DNA from: Christensenella sp964438705
GTDB taxonomy: Bacteria > Bacillota > Clostridia > Christensenellales > Christensenellaceae
Assembly: GCA_964438705.1 (NCBI GenBank)
Contig: CAYTKQ010000007.1
Span: 62,001-126,000 of the forward strand
Length of the DNA stretch: 64,000 nucleotides
Direction of reading: 5' to 3'
A program made the translations under genes and the position numbers. Positions 41,778 through 50,840 of this stretch are shown piece after piece. A model generated the notes under the pieces. It saw only the letters and a program-made list of their open reading frames with translations, made no database searches and had not been told where the DNA came from. Numbering within the stretch: position 1 is the stretch's first letter; each line of letters starts with the position of its first letter.

Positions 41778-42065
41778 TTACTTGCTTTTACGGCTTCTTG
41801 TTGCAAATGACACTTCAATTTCCGCGCCGAGAGATAGTTTTTCCTTTGAACGCACTTTTGCGGGCAAAGCAATAAAGTGTGTGCCATCGCCCATCGGCAG
41901 CAATGATGTAGCCCAACTTGACTTGCCAACCTTAGCGGTTATTGCAATCAATCCACGGTCTGCGAGATATTCAAGTGGCTTGCTCAATTCTATTGGTGCG
42001 GCAACATAGTACCAACCCTTTTCGCGTTCAAATAATTCAATTTTCGCAATAAATGTATTTTCCAT
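41778..42065 (-). CDS. DUF1905 domain protein
   Basis: This is a 95-residue small beta-rich protein. Family-like features are FIAKIELFEREKGWYYVAAP at the start and SLLPMGDGTHFIALPAKVR in the middle. The function is not known. AGGATGGG precedes the ATG at 42065. It lies 33 nt after the DUF1697 gene on the same strand; both are more AT-rich than their surroundings. Confidence 0.8.
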   Translation of the reverse strand: MENTFIAKIELFEREKGWYYVAAPIELSKPLEYLADRGLIAITAKVGKSSWATSLLPMGDGTHFIALPAKVRSKEKLSLGAEIEVSFATRSRKSK

Positions 42066-42098
42066 TGTTACCCATCCTAATTGAAATTTGAGAAGCAA

Positions 42099-42656
42099 TT
42101 ACATGTCAACTAACTTTCTGACGGTGTTTGCTGTTCTTATTGTCAGCTTTTTACTGATGCTTGCGCTCGCTGTCTTAGGCCACCAGTTTGTTTTTTGATA
42201 ATCTTTTCGAATGAAAGACCAGAATACCGCTTTATTGTAGTTTTCTATTTTTTCAAATTTTTCTTTGGGTTCGCCAATTTCACCATAAACTTCAACAAAT
42301 GTAGCAGGAGGAATAATGAAAATCAAATTATGATAGATTTCCTTTTCTTCATTGCCCCACCAGTTTGGTGCGCGAAGCAAAATGTCCTCAAGTTCTTCCT
42401 TTGATATGACAAAAACAGGGATGTTCAAAGCAAACTGTTTTTTTATCATTGTTTCGATCTGCTTTGTAAGATACTCCAAGTGATCCCCATTACTTGAAAA
42501 AATCACATTGCCGCTGTTTAGGTGTGTTTTGACATCGCAAAACCCCAGTTCTTCAAATCCTTTTTTTAATTCCGCCATTGGGATTTTGTTTCTGCCGCCC
42601 ACATTGATACCACGCAAAAACGCAATATATCTGTTCATATTCGCTGCTTTCATCAT
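42099..42656 (-). CDS. DUF1697 family protein
   Basis: This 185-residue protein has the DUF1697 hallmark RYIAFLRGINVGGRNKIPM followed by HLNSGNVIF. Its function is uncharacterised. A start at 42638 (MNRYIAFLRG) is equally possible; neither start has a strong ribosome site. The base composition is AT-rich, which together with the adjacent DUF1905 gene hints at recent acquisition. Confidence 0.85.
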   Translation of the reverse strand: MMKAANMNRYIAFLRGINVGGRNKIPMAELKKGFEELGFCDVKTHLNSGNVIFSSNGDHLEYLTKQIETMIKKQFALNIPVFVISKEELEDILLRAPNWWGNEEKEIYHNLIFIIPPATFVEVYGEIGEPKEKFEKIENYNKAVFWSFIRKDYQKTNWWPKTASASISKKLTIRTANTVRKLVDM

Positions 42657-42959
42657 ACAAGTTCAAATTTGTCCGGTGCCTTTTTTGTCTCTGTTTAAAA
42701 TATATCATAAAGCACCCAAAATGTCATGGGTAGCTTTTCGTTCCCGCTCCTGATAAAAAATTTGTAAAGCATTGTGCTTTTTTTAGAAAATTATAGCATG
42801 TTAATGTTAAAATCTTAAGCAGTGGGGTTGTCCGAATGAAACGCTGTTTTGCTGCTCCGTTTTTTGCTCTTTTGCCCTGCTTCCGCTCGCTTTTGATGCA
42901 TAAAAAACAAGCTGCCTCAGTTTTATTCTGAGACAGCCATTTTTTTGGTGCAGTAACGT
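42657..42959. other. Intergenic stretch without a supported gene
   Basis: This AT-rich stretch contains only the terminator at 42902-42947. A 31-codon frame at 42836-42931 runs into that hairpin and has no convincing ribosome site, so it is not called. Confidence 0.6.
42902..42947. terminator. Terminator after the second GGDEF/EAL gene
   Basis: GCTGCCTCAG / CTGAGACAGC (42911-42920, 42928-42937; one mismatch) is flanked by an A run on the left and a T run on the right, so it works for the minus-strand gene and may act both ways. Confidence 0.8.
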
Positions 42960-45086
42960 TTATTTGAAATAGGTTTCCACAAAGCTTTTGATATCCATCG
43001 GTTTTGCAAAATAGAATCCCTGCCCATACTGACAGTTATATTCCTGCAAAAGATCTTTTTGCGCTTCCGTTTCGATGCCCTCAGCAATGGAGACCGTGTG
43101 ATTGAGATCGCCGCACATCTTGACTGTGTGCTTTAAGATGGCCTGCGAACGGGGGTTGTTTTCCAAATCGTCGATCAGGCTGCGGTCAAGCTTCAATGTG
43201 CTGAAATCCATTGTCGACAGGATCGACAGATTGGAGAAGTTCGAGCCAAAATCGTCAAGAGAAAGCGAGAACCCGGCCTGTGTAAGCTTGCGCATCAGCT
43301 CGGTGAGCGCTGCTGCGGCAATTTTGCCGATGCCTTCGGTAACCTCAATGTCGATCAGCGAAGGCAGGATGTTATAGTTTTTGCAGATGACGAGCAGGTT
43401 TTCCACAACCTCATGCTCCATGAGCGTGACGCGCGAGAAATTGACGCTGACCGGAATTTGCGGAAAGCCTTGATCGCGCCATTCCTTGAGCGTGCGGCAG
43501 ATGGTCTCGAACACAAAGAAATCCACGTGGCGGATGATGCCCTCGGCTTCGAACAAAGGAATGAACTTACCCGGAAGAATGATCTCGCCGTTCGCGCCAT
43601 AGCGGCGCACCAGCGCTTCCGCGCCGATGAGCTCAGAGGTATTGAGTTCGATCTTCGGCTGCAAAAACACCGTATATTCGCCTTTTTGGATGGCGTCGAG
43701 CAGTTCGCATACCATGCCTTCCTTATGAGAGGGAGCGCTTGGAGAAGCCTCCGGATGATCCATCTTATTTTTGTAGTAGGATTGCTTTTCCACGTACATC
43801 AGGTTGTCCGCGTAAATGATTTGGCGGGCTGTATCCATGCCGTCCACATTCCACACGGCGCCAATCGACAGGCTGCATTCCTTGTCTGCGTCGGTGTGGA
43901 TGCGGAACGCAGAAACGCGCGCTTCAAAATCCTCGCGTTCCAGATCCGTACACAGGACGACGAACTCGTCTCCGCCAACGCGGAAAATATTCCGATCAAA
44001 GAACTTGCGCAGCGTGTTTGCGGTATGACGGATGATATGGTCGCCATATTGATGTCCGAGCGTATCGTTGGTGTTTTTCAGGCCGTTGATATCCAAATAT
44101 ACGATCCCGATGGAAAGCGGGCCTTCCGATTCCAGATCGTTTAAGGTTTGAACATATTTGTTACGGTTGTAAAGCCCGGTGAGTGTGTCATAATAGCTCA
44201 TGCGCTGCAATTTTTGGATGAGCTTGCGTTTTTCGATATCGTCCATCACAAAATAGTTGATGGACTTCAGCAGGGAGGCGTTGTCAAGATTTTTGCCCGG
44301 AGCGTCGACGCCCAGAAAACCGGTGATTTTATCGCCGGACAGCAACGGCGCGAGCAAAAGGGTCTTTACGTTCAGCGCATTCAGGAATTCATGCCCCAGA
44401 AAATCAAACTCGGCATCCGCGCCGGAGGAGAGAAAGACATACCCCTTTTCTTTTTCAAAGCTTTCCATCCAGTCGAGCACCGCGCTCATCGGAATATGCC
44501 CAAGCGCCTCGATTTTAGAGGAAGGCGCACCCTTGCACCAACCATAGGTATTGGAAAGAATATCGCCTTTATGATCGAATTCAAATATGTAAGCGCGATC
44601 CGCGTCATAAAATTCACAAAGGATCTCCAGAATGCTGTCGGTCGCGCTTTGCATGTCCTTGGCCGTGGAAAGGGCCTGAATGCATTTGACCAGCGTTTCC
44701 TCGCTGTTGAGACGGCGCTGGAGACTGCGGCTCACAGGCTCGCTGTCCGTGATGTCCGTACAGATTTCCATGCGCACCGTTTTGCCGTCCAAGGGAATCA
44801 GGCAGTCCTTCAAAAGAAAATTGCGTTCGAGAACTGCGTTGTAGCGCTCCCATAGATAAGCCTCGCCGGAAGGATCAAGACGTCCGTTGGTGCAAAAATC
44901 ACACGGCGCGTCAAACCCCTGCAAAAGCTTGTAGCAAGGCATCCCTGCATATTCGGTTTCATTCACGCCGTACATGTCCCGCAATTTTTTGTTGAGAAAA
45001 AGCAGCTCGTAGGTGTCGGGATCAGAGAGATAGATCAGATTATCACTGTTTTCAACGATCAGAGAAAAAATATTGTTCTGTGGCAT
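42960..45086 (-). CDS. PAS-GAF-GGDEF-EAL c-di-GMP turnover protein
   Basis: This is a 708-residue cytoplasmic protein. Order: PAS (about 5-115) with PCYKLLQGFDAPCDFC, GAF (about 130-290), GGDEF (about 300-440) with FRVGGDEF and EAL (about 455-708). The EAL domain has GAEALVRRYG, SVNFSR, DIEVTEG, LDDFGSNF, KLDRS, EGIET and QGFYFAKP; both catalytic domains look intact. Its PAS domain is clearly related to the third sensory domain of the 1295-residue protein at 29065, including the Cys and PCxFC spacing. It is a single-gene unit with its own promoter. Confidence 0.92.
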   Translation of the reverse strand: MPQNNIFSLIVENSDNLIYLSDPDTYELLFLNKKLRDMYGVNETEYAGMPCYKLLQGFDAPCDFCTNGRLDPSGEAYLWERYNAVLERNFLLKDCLIPLDGKTVRMEICTDITDSEPVSRSLQRRLNSEETLVKCIQALSTAKDMQSATDSILEILCEFYDADRAYIFEFDHKGDILSNTYGWCKGAPSSKIEALGHIPMSAVLDWMESFEKEKGYVFLSSGADAEFDFLGHEFLNALNVKTLLLAPLLSGDKITGFLGVDAPGKNLDNASLLKSINYFVMDDIEKRKLIQKLQRMSYYDTLTGLYNRNKYVQTLNDLESEGPLSIGIVYLDINGLKNTNDTLGHQYGDHIIRHTANTLRKFFDRNIFRVGGDEFVVLCTDLEREDFEARVSAFRIHTDADKECSLSIGAVWNVDGMDTARQIIYADNLMYVEKQSYYKNKMDHPEASPSAPSHKEGMVCELLDAIQKGEYTVFLQPKIELNTSELIGAEALVRRYGANGEIILPGKFIPLFEAEGIIRHVDFFVFETICRTLKEWRDQGFPQIPVSVNFSRVTLMEHEVVENLLVICKNYNILPSLIDIEVTEGIGKIAAAALTELMRKLTQAGFSLSLDDFGSNFSNLSILSTMDFSTLKLDRSLIDDLENNPRSQAILKHTVKMCGDLNHTVSIAEGIETEAQKDLLQEYNCQYGQGFYFAKPMDIKSFVETYFK

Positions 45087-45140
45087 ATGCGTAACCTCTG
45101 AAATAATAGTGTTTTGGGCAAAAATAGCTTAAACAAGTAT

Positions 45141-45169
45141 AGTATAGCTTAAAAACGAAATGGTGACAA
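45141..45169 (-). promoter_or_regulatory. Promoter of the second GGDEF/EAL gene
   Basis: On the minus strand TTGTCA (complement of 45164-45169), 17-bp spacer, TATACT (complement of 45141-45146). Confidence 0.7.
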
Positions 45170-45262
45170 TATAATGTGGCAACAAAACCCGGCAAAAAAA
45201 TCAAATCGATTCGCATGGGAGGGGAAAAGCGCTGTGTATACCACAAAGCAGGGGATATTTCT

Positions 45263-45290
45263 TTGCAAGTGAAAGGGTTTTGTGTATAAT
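45263..45290 (+). promoter_or_regulatory. Sigma-A promoter for glmU-pth-mfd
   Basis: TTGCAA at 45263-45268, 16-bp spacer, TATAAT at 45285-45290. Confidence 0.7.
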
Positions 45291-45353
45291 AGTATGGATT
45301 GGAACAAACGAGTAGAGGCCGTTTGAATCAGATAAGATAAACGAGGTTACGAT

Positions 45354-46718
45354 ATGAAGAAATGTATGGCCGTGATCCTTGCGGCGGGGGAAGGTACCCG
45401 CATGAAATCCAAAACGCCAAAGGTGCTGCACAGCGCGGCAGGCCGCACGATGTTAGAGTGGGTGATGTGCGCAGCGCGTGAAGCTGAGCTTGAAAAGTGC
45501 GTTGTTGTGTGCGGACGGGGGATCGAAGAGATTCAGTCCCAGTTCTTGCAAAGCGTCGCCTATGCGGAGCAAAAGGAACGCAAGGGGAGCGGGCATGCCG
45601 TGATGTGCGCGGCGGACGAGCTTGCGGGGTTTTCCGGTTATACGCTCATTATTGCGGGAGATATGCCGCTTTTGCGCGGGGAAACCGTGCGCGCGCTTGT
45701 AAAGGCGGCGCAGGACGGAAACTATGCGTGCACCATGCTGACGGCGCGCCTCGAGCGCCCCTACGGCTACGGAAGGATATTGCGAAACGCTGTGGGCGAC
45801 GTGCAGGCCATTGTGGAGGAAAAGGACGCGACGGATGAACAACGTTTGATTGACGAGGTGAATGCCTCGTGCTACTGCGTAAACACGCCGCTGCTTTTGG
45901 AATGCTTAAAGGAGATTCGTCCGCAGAACGCGCAAGGGGAATACTATCTGACGGACATCGTTGGCTTGCTCAATGCACGGGGCGAAAAAGTGGGCGCTTA
46001 TGTCGCAGAGGACGCGCGAGAGTGCATGGGCGTGAATGATCGGGCGCAGCTCGCGCAGGTGTCGGCAATCCTGCGGGAACGCATCCTCAACGAACACATG
46101 AAAAACGGCGTGACCCTCATAGACCCGCATAATACCTATATCGACGCAGGGTGCACTATTGAAAGCGATACGGTGATCCACCCCAATGTGACGCTGGAAG
46201 GCAATACGAAAATTGGTTCAGATGTGACGCTTTACCCGGGTTCGCGCATCAAGGACAGCGTGATCGGCGATGATACGGATGTGCAGAACTCCGTCATTTT
46301 GAATGCGCAGGTGGGCAGCCATTCCACAGTGGGGCCGAACGCATATATCCGCCCGGGTACTGTGGTGGGCGACCATTGCAGGATCGGCGATTTCGTAGAA
46401 ATCAAAAACGCAAACATCGGTGACGGAACAAAGGTGTCGCATCTGACCTACATCGGCGATTCGGACTTTGGAAAAGGCATCAATGTGGGCTGCGGCGTGG
46501 TGGTGGTAAACTACGACGGCAGGAGCAAGTTCCGCACCACAGTGGGCGACGATGCGTTTTTGGGCTGCAACACGAACCTTATTTCTCCGGTGAACGTGGG
46601 CAGGGGCGTGTATGTCGCGGCGGGCTCGACCATCACGGAGGATATCCCGGATAACGCCTTCGCGATCGCGCGCAGCAGACAAACGGTAAAAACAAACTGG
46701 AAGGACAAAAGAAAATAA
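45354..46718 (+). CDS. glmU: Bifunctional GlcNAc-1-phosphate uridylyltransferase / glucosamine-1-phosphate acetyltransferase
   Basis: This 454-residue enzyme makes UDP-GlcNAc, the cell-wall precursor, by acetylating glucosamine-1-phosphate and then adding UMP. The N-terminal pyrophosphorylase domain has LAAGEGTRMKS and MPLLRGETV. The C-terminal left-handed beta-helix from about residue 250 carries hexapeptide repeats and the acetyltransferase segment GCGVVVVNYDGRSKFRT. It is followed after 1 nt by pth. Confidence 0.97.
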   Translation: MKKCMAVILAAGEGTRMKSKTPKVLHSAAGRTMLEWVMCAAREAELEKCVVVCGRGIEEIQSQFLQSVAYAEQKERKGSGHAVMCAADELAGFSGYTLIIAGDMPLLRGETVRALVKAAQDGNYACTMLTARLERPYGYGRILRNAVGDVQAIVEEKDATDEQRLIDEVNASCYCVNTPLLLECLKEIRPQNAQGEYYLTDIVGLLNARGEKVGAYVAEDARECMGVNDRAQLAQVSAILRERILNEHMKNGVTLIDPHNTYIDAGCTIESDTVIHPNVTLEGNTKIGSDVTLYPGSRIKDSVIGDDTDVQNSVILNAQVGSHSTVGPNAYIRPGTVVGDHCRIGDFVEIKNANIGDGTKVSHLTYIGDSDFGKGINVGCGVVVVNYDGRSKFRTTVGDDAFLGCNTNLISPVNVGRGVYVAAGSTITEDIPDNAFAIARSRQTVKTNWKDKRK

Positions 46719-46719
46719 A

Positions 46720-47274
46720 ATGTTCGTGATCGCAGGGCTCGGAAATCCGGGGCTGAAATATAAGAATACAAGGCACAATGCGGGCTTTCGGGCACTGGAT
46801 GCGCTGGCAAAGCGGTACGATGTCAAGCTGAAGGCCACCAAGTTCGACGCGCAGGCGGGGCAGGGTATGATCGGCAATGAAAAGGTGCTGCTTGTGCGCC
46901 CCACGACGTTTATGAACAACAGCGGCTACGCGGTGGACGGCCTTTTGAATTACTACAACGTCGATCTTGGAAAACTGATCGTGCTTTATGACGACATCGA
47001 TATTCCGTTTGGTACGCTGCGCATCCGCGAAAAGGGGAGTGCGGGCACACACAACGGGATGCGCTCCATTCTGAGCTATACGGGGTCGGGCGACTTCCCG
47101 CGCATCCGCATCGGCATCGGAAAGCCGGAACACAACCTGATCGGACATGTGCTCGGAAAATTCGAAAAGGAAAAGCGTGACGAGGCGGAGGTTTTGTTCG
47201 AGCGTGCGGCAGACGCGTGCGCGTGCATCGTTTTGGAAGGGATCGCCGCCGCGCAGGCAAAGTTTAACGGTTGA
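46720..47274 (+). CDS. pth: Peptidyl-tRNA hydrolase
   Basis: This 184-residue esterase recycles tRNA from peptidyl-tRNA. It has the family start GLGNPGLKYKNTRHNAGF with the catalytic His, plus RPTTFMNNSG and the catalytic Asp region YDDIDIPFG. It begins 1 nt after glmU and is followed by mfd 33 nt later, a conserved Firmicutes gene order. Confidence 0.97.
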   Translation: MFVIAGLGNPGLKYKNTRHNAGFRALDALAKRYDVKLKATKFDAQAGQGMIGNEKVLLVRPTTFMNNSGYAVDGLLNYYNVDLGKLIVLYDDIDIPFGTLRIREKGSAGTHNGMRSILSYTGSGDFPRIRIGIGKPEHNLIGHVLGKFEKEKRDEAEVLFERAADACACIVLEGIAAAQAKFNG

Positions 47275-47307
47275 AGATTACTCGACAGCATAGAAAGGGA
47301 TCAAAAA

Positions 47308-50300
47308 TTGAATGACGCGGTGAGCCCGCTGATCCAAAAAAGCGGCGCGTTTCAAGACGTAATGGATGACATCCGGGGAGGGCGGCTGCCTTGCTCGGTT
47401 TTTGGCGTGACGCCGCACGCGAAGGCGTATTTCGCGGAGGCGGTCGCGTGCGCGGCAAAGCGACAGGTGCTGTGTGTGACGACGACAGAGCAGGCGGCGC
47501 GTGAATTTGCCGCGGCGGCGGGGATTCTGTTTCCCGAAAACGAGTTTTCGCTTCGGCAGGCGGAAGCCAAGGGACGCGAGGAAGAGCTTGCGCGCGTCAA
47601 GGTGATGAAGGAGGCGGAGGACATCACTTCGCCTGTATTCCTTTCCGTGCGTGCCTATATTTCAAAAATCATTCCGCGCGAGCGGTTCATGGCAACGTGT
47701 ATGACGCTGGAGGCGGGGAAAAGCTATGATGGGGAAGAATTGACCGCCGCGTTGATCAAAAACGGCTATGAACGCGCGGGAACGGTTTATTCGCGCGGAG
47801 AGTTTGCGCGGCGGGGCGAAATACTCGATCTTTTCCCGCCCGATTCCAAGCTGCCTCTGCGCATTACCTTTTTTGACGATGAAATCGAAAGCATTCGTCC
47901 GTTCGACAGCGAATCGCAGCGTTCCGTAGGAAAGCCGGTCAATCGCTATCTGCTGCCGCCCGCGCGCGAGGTGGTGCTGGATGAGGAAGCGCGAAGCAGG
48001 CTTTATTCCTATCTGGAAAAGCAGGAGAACCAAAAACTTGTAAATACCATCAAAACGGAGATCGAGGAATACGGCAATTTCGAAAACGCCGATTCCTTCC
48101 TTCCGGCCATGTTTTCGCCCGCCTTTATTTCCGACTATTTCCCGGGGGCGCTGCTGATCTTTGATGATTTCGACCGCATCTACACCGAGGCAAAGCGGAT
48201 CATCGCGGAGTTTCGCGATATGGCGGAGGAGCTTGCCGGGGAAGGGGAAGCCTTCCTTGTACAGGCCGAAAGCATGGGAGAGCTGCGTGCGCTGATGAAG
48301 GGCCGCGAGGCGGACATCATCGATTTGGCAGGCACGAAAAATGCCCGTTTGAAAACAGTGGGCGAAGCGGATATGGAGATGCGCGGTGCGGCTGAATACC
48401 GCGGACGGGTGGATATGCTCGCCAAGGACCTTGTAAGCCGCACAGAGCACGGGTATTCCGTGCGTATGTTTGCGGGCGGCAAAGCGCAGGCACTGAGCGA
48501 TGCACTCAAGGAGCTCGATGTGATCGCGCCGGTGGAACGGGACATGGCGGCGCGGCTTTCCATCAGCGATCAATACGTTTCCTACGGATTTGAAATACCG
48601 TCCGGCAAGGTGCTCATACTGGGCGCGAACGACATTTACGGGCGGCTCAAAAAGACGGCGAAGACAAAAAAGCGTACCCGCGCGGAGGACGATATTTTCA
48701 GCGATCTTTCGCCGGGGGATTTTGTGGTGCACGACGTACACGGCAAGGGTAAATATTTGGGTCTTAAAACGCTGGAGGCGGGCGGTACGGTTGCGGAATA
48801 TATGGAGCTCGAATACCGCGGGGGTGACAAGCTGTATATTCCCACGGCACAGATCGACAGGGTGCAAAAATACATCGGCAGCGAGGACGCGCCGCCGCAG
48901 CTTTCCAAGCTGGGCGGCAGGGAGTGGGAAACAGCAAAAAGCAAGGCGCGGGAATCGGCGCTCAAGCTGGCGTTTGATCTTGTGGACCTTTACGCACAGC
49001 GCTTTGAAAGCAGCGGACACGCGTTTTCAGAGGATACCGTGTGGCAAAAGCAGTTCGAAGAATCCTTTGAATATGAAGAAACGGACGGGCAGCTTGAAAG
49101 TATAATGGAGATCAAAAAGGACATGGAGTCCTCGCGCGTGATGGACCGCCTTCTTTTGGGCGATGTGGGCTATGGAAAAACGGAGGTGGCGATGCGCGCG
49201 GCGATGAAGGCCGTAATGGATTCAAAACAGGTTGCCGTACTTGTGCCTACCACGTTGCTTGCGCGGCAGCATCTGAAAACATTTCGCGCGAGGTTCCGTG
49301 ATTTTCCCGTGACCATCGCGGGCATATCGCGGTTTTCAAAAGCAAAGCATAAGCAGACACTCGAGGACCTGCGGCGGGGAAAGGTGGACGTGATCATCGG
49401 CACACACCGCCTCCTCTCGAACGACGTTCAATTCAACAATCTTGGTTTGCTGATCGTAGATGAGGAACAGCGGTTCGGCGTTTCGCACAAGGAAAAAATC
49501 AAGCTCCTAAAGCAAAGTGTGGACGTACTCACTCTTTCGGCGACACCCATTCCGCGCACACTGGAAATGTCGCTGGTGGGCATCCGCGATATGAGCACGC
49601 TCGATACGCCGCCCTCCATGCGCAAACAGCCCTATTCCTATGTGATGCGCTATTCGGACGGGTTGCTGCGCGACGCGGTGATGCGGGAGCTTGCGCGGGA
49701 CGGGCAGGTTTACTTTGTATGCCGCCGGATCAGCGAGATGGACAAACTGGTGGCGGACGTGAAACGCAATGTGCCGGAGGCGCGGGTGGCGGCTGCCCAC
49801 GGGCAGATGGCGGAATCCGAGATGGAGCGCGTGGTGGGAGGGTTCATCGACAGGGAATACGACGTGCTGGTGTGTACGACGATCATCGAAAGCGGCATCG
49901 ACATTCCGGCGGTGAACACGATCATCGTCTATGAGGCTGATAAATTCGGCCTTTCCCAGCTCTATCAGCTCAAGGGCCGGGTGGGACGCTCGGACAGGAG
50001 CGCATACGCATATTTCACCTACCTTGGGGATGGAACCATGAACGAAACGGCCGCCAAGCGCATGGCGGCGATCCGCGAATTTACGCAGCTTGGCAGCGGG
50101 TTTAAGATCGCGATGCGTGATTTGCAGATTCGCGGGGCGGGCAACCTGCTCGGGCCGGAGCAGAGCGGGCATATGGCAAGCGTTGGGTATGCAATGTATT
50201 GCAAGCTGATGCGCGAGGCTGTGGCGACCGCGAAGGGAACGCATGTGCAGCCGGAGGTGGATACCGCGGTGGAACTCGGCGTGCCCGCGTATATCCCCGA

Positions 50301-50697
50301 CCGCTACATCAGCGACCAGACGGATAAAATGGACATCTACAAGCTGATCTCCAAAATCAGGACCGTAGCAGATGCAAAGGCGACCGCAAAGGAGGTCGCC
50401 GACCGTTACGGCAAGGTTCCAAAAGAGGTCAACAACCTGATCGTCGCGGCGGCCATCAAAAGCTATGCGTCTGCGGCAGGCATCGCAAGCGTCATCAAAA
50501 AGCCGGACGGCATCGAGCTCAAGTATGCGGAAACGATGAATCCGAATGTAAAGAAACTGTTAAAAATCGTCGGAGAATGCGGAAAAGATGTTATACTGAG
50601 ACCGTCCACCCCGCCGGCGATCGTTTACCGCGCCAAGTTTGATACGAACGGTTTTTTGGAATTTCTGGCGGGCTTGAAACTGCGCCGCAGAAAATAG
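47308..50697 (+). CDS. mfd: Transcription-repair coupling factor
   Basis: This 1129-residue translocase removes stalled RNA polymerase and recruits UvrA. From the N terminus it has the UvrB-like domains (RGEFARRGEILDLFPPDS), the CarD-like polymerase-interacting domain (PGDFVVHDVHGKGKYLGL, about 470-540), the helicase motor (DVGYGKTEVAMRAA, DEEQRFGV, SATPIPRTLEMS, RVGRSDRSAYAYF) and the C-terminal D7 domain. It is slightly shorter than typical, mostly at the N terminus. The start is TTG at 47308 with AAAGGGA upstream. Confidence 0.95.
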   Translation: MNDAVSPLIQKSGAFQDVMDDIRGGRLPCSVFGVTPHAKAYFAEAVACAAKRQVLCVTTTEQAAREFAAAAGILFPENEFSLRQAEAKGREEELARVKVMKEAEDITSPVFLSVRAYISKIIPRERFMATCMTLEAGKSYDGEELTAALIKNGYERAGTVYSRGEFARRGEILDLFPPDSKLPLRITFFDDEIESIRPFDSESQRSVGKPVNRYLLPPAREVVLDEEARSRLYSYLEKQENQKLVNTIKTEIEEYGNFENADSFLPAMFSPAFISDYFPGALLIFDDFDRIYTEAKRIIAEFRDMAEELAGEGEAFLVQAESMGELRALMKGREADIIDLAGTKNARLKTVGEADMEMRGAAEYRGRVDMLAKDLVSRTEHGYSVRMFAGGKAQALSDALKELDVIAPVERDMAARLSISDQYVSYGFEIPSGKVLILGANDIYGRLKKTAKTKKRTRAEDDIFSDLSPGDFVVHDVHGKGKYLGLKTLEAGGTVAEYMELEYRGGDKLYIPTAQIDRVQKYIGSEDAPPQLSKLGGREWETAKSKARESALKLAFDLVDLYAQRFESSGHAFSEDTVWQKQFEESFEYEETDGQLESIMEIKKDMESSRVMDRLLLGDVGYGKTEVAMRAAMKAVMDSKQVAVLVPTTLLARQHLKTFRARFRDFPVTIAGISRFSKAKHKQTLEDLRRGKVDVIIGTHRLLSNDVQFNNLGLLIVDEEQRFGVSHKEKIKLLKQSVDVLTLSATPIPRTLEMSLVGIRDMSTLDTPPSMRKQPYSYVMRYSDGLLRDAVMRELARDGQVYFVCRRISEMDKLVADVKRNVPEARVAAAHGQMAESEMERVVGGFIDREYDVLVCTTIIESGIDIPAVNTIIVYEADKFGLSQLYQLKGRVGRSDRSAYAYFTYLGDGTMNETAAKRMAAIREFTQLGSGFKIAMRDLQIRGAGNLLGPEQSGHMASVGYAMYCKLMREAVATAKGTHVQPEVDTAVELGVPAYIPDRYISDQTDKMDIYKLISKIRTVADAKATAKEVADRYGKVPKEVNNLIVAAAIKSYASAAGIASVIKKPDGIELKYAETMNPNVKKLLKIVGECGKDVILRPSTPPAIVYRAKFDTNGFLEFLAGLKLRRRK

Positions 50698-50840
50698 ATT
50701 GGCGTTGCAAATGCGAGGGCGTTCTTGTATAATAAAAAAGTTAGCGGCTTCGGGCCTCTATGGGTTGAGGAAGCAGAAACAGGTAAAACACACACAAAAG
50801 ATAGACCAGTATTTATTTGGAAAGGAACAATGGATCGATT

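Noticed and set aside
42836..42931. 31-codon frame with hydrophobic residues in the intergenic stretch
   Set aside because: No convincing ribosome site, and it runs into the terminator hairpin at 42911-42937.
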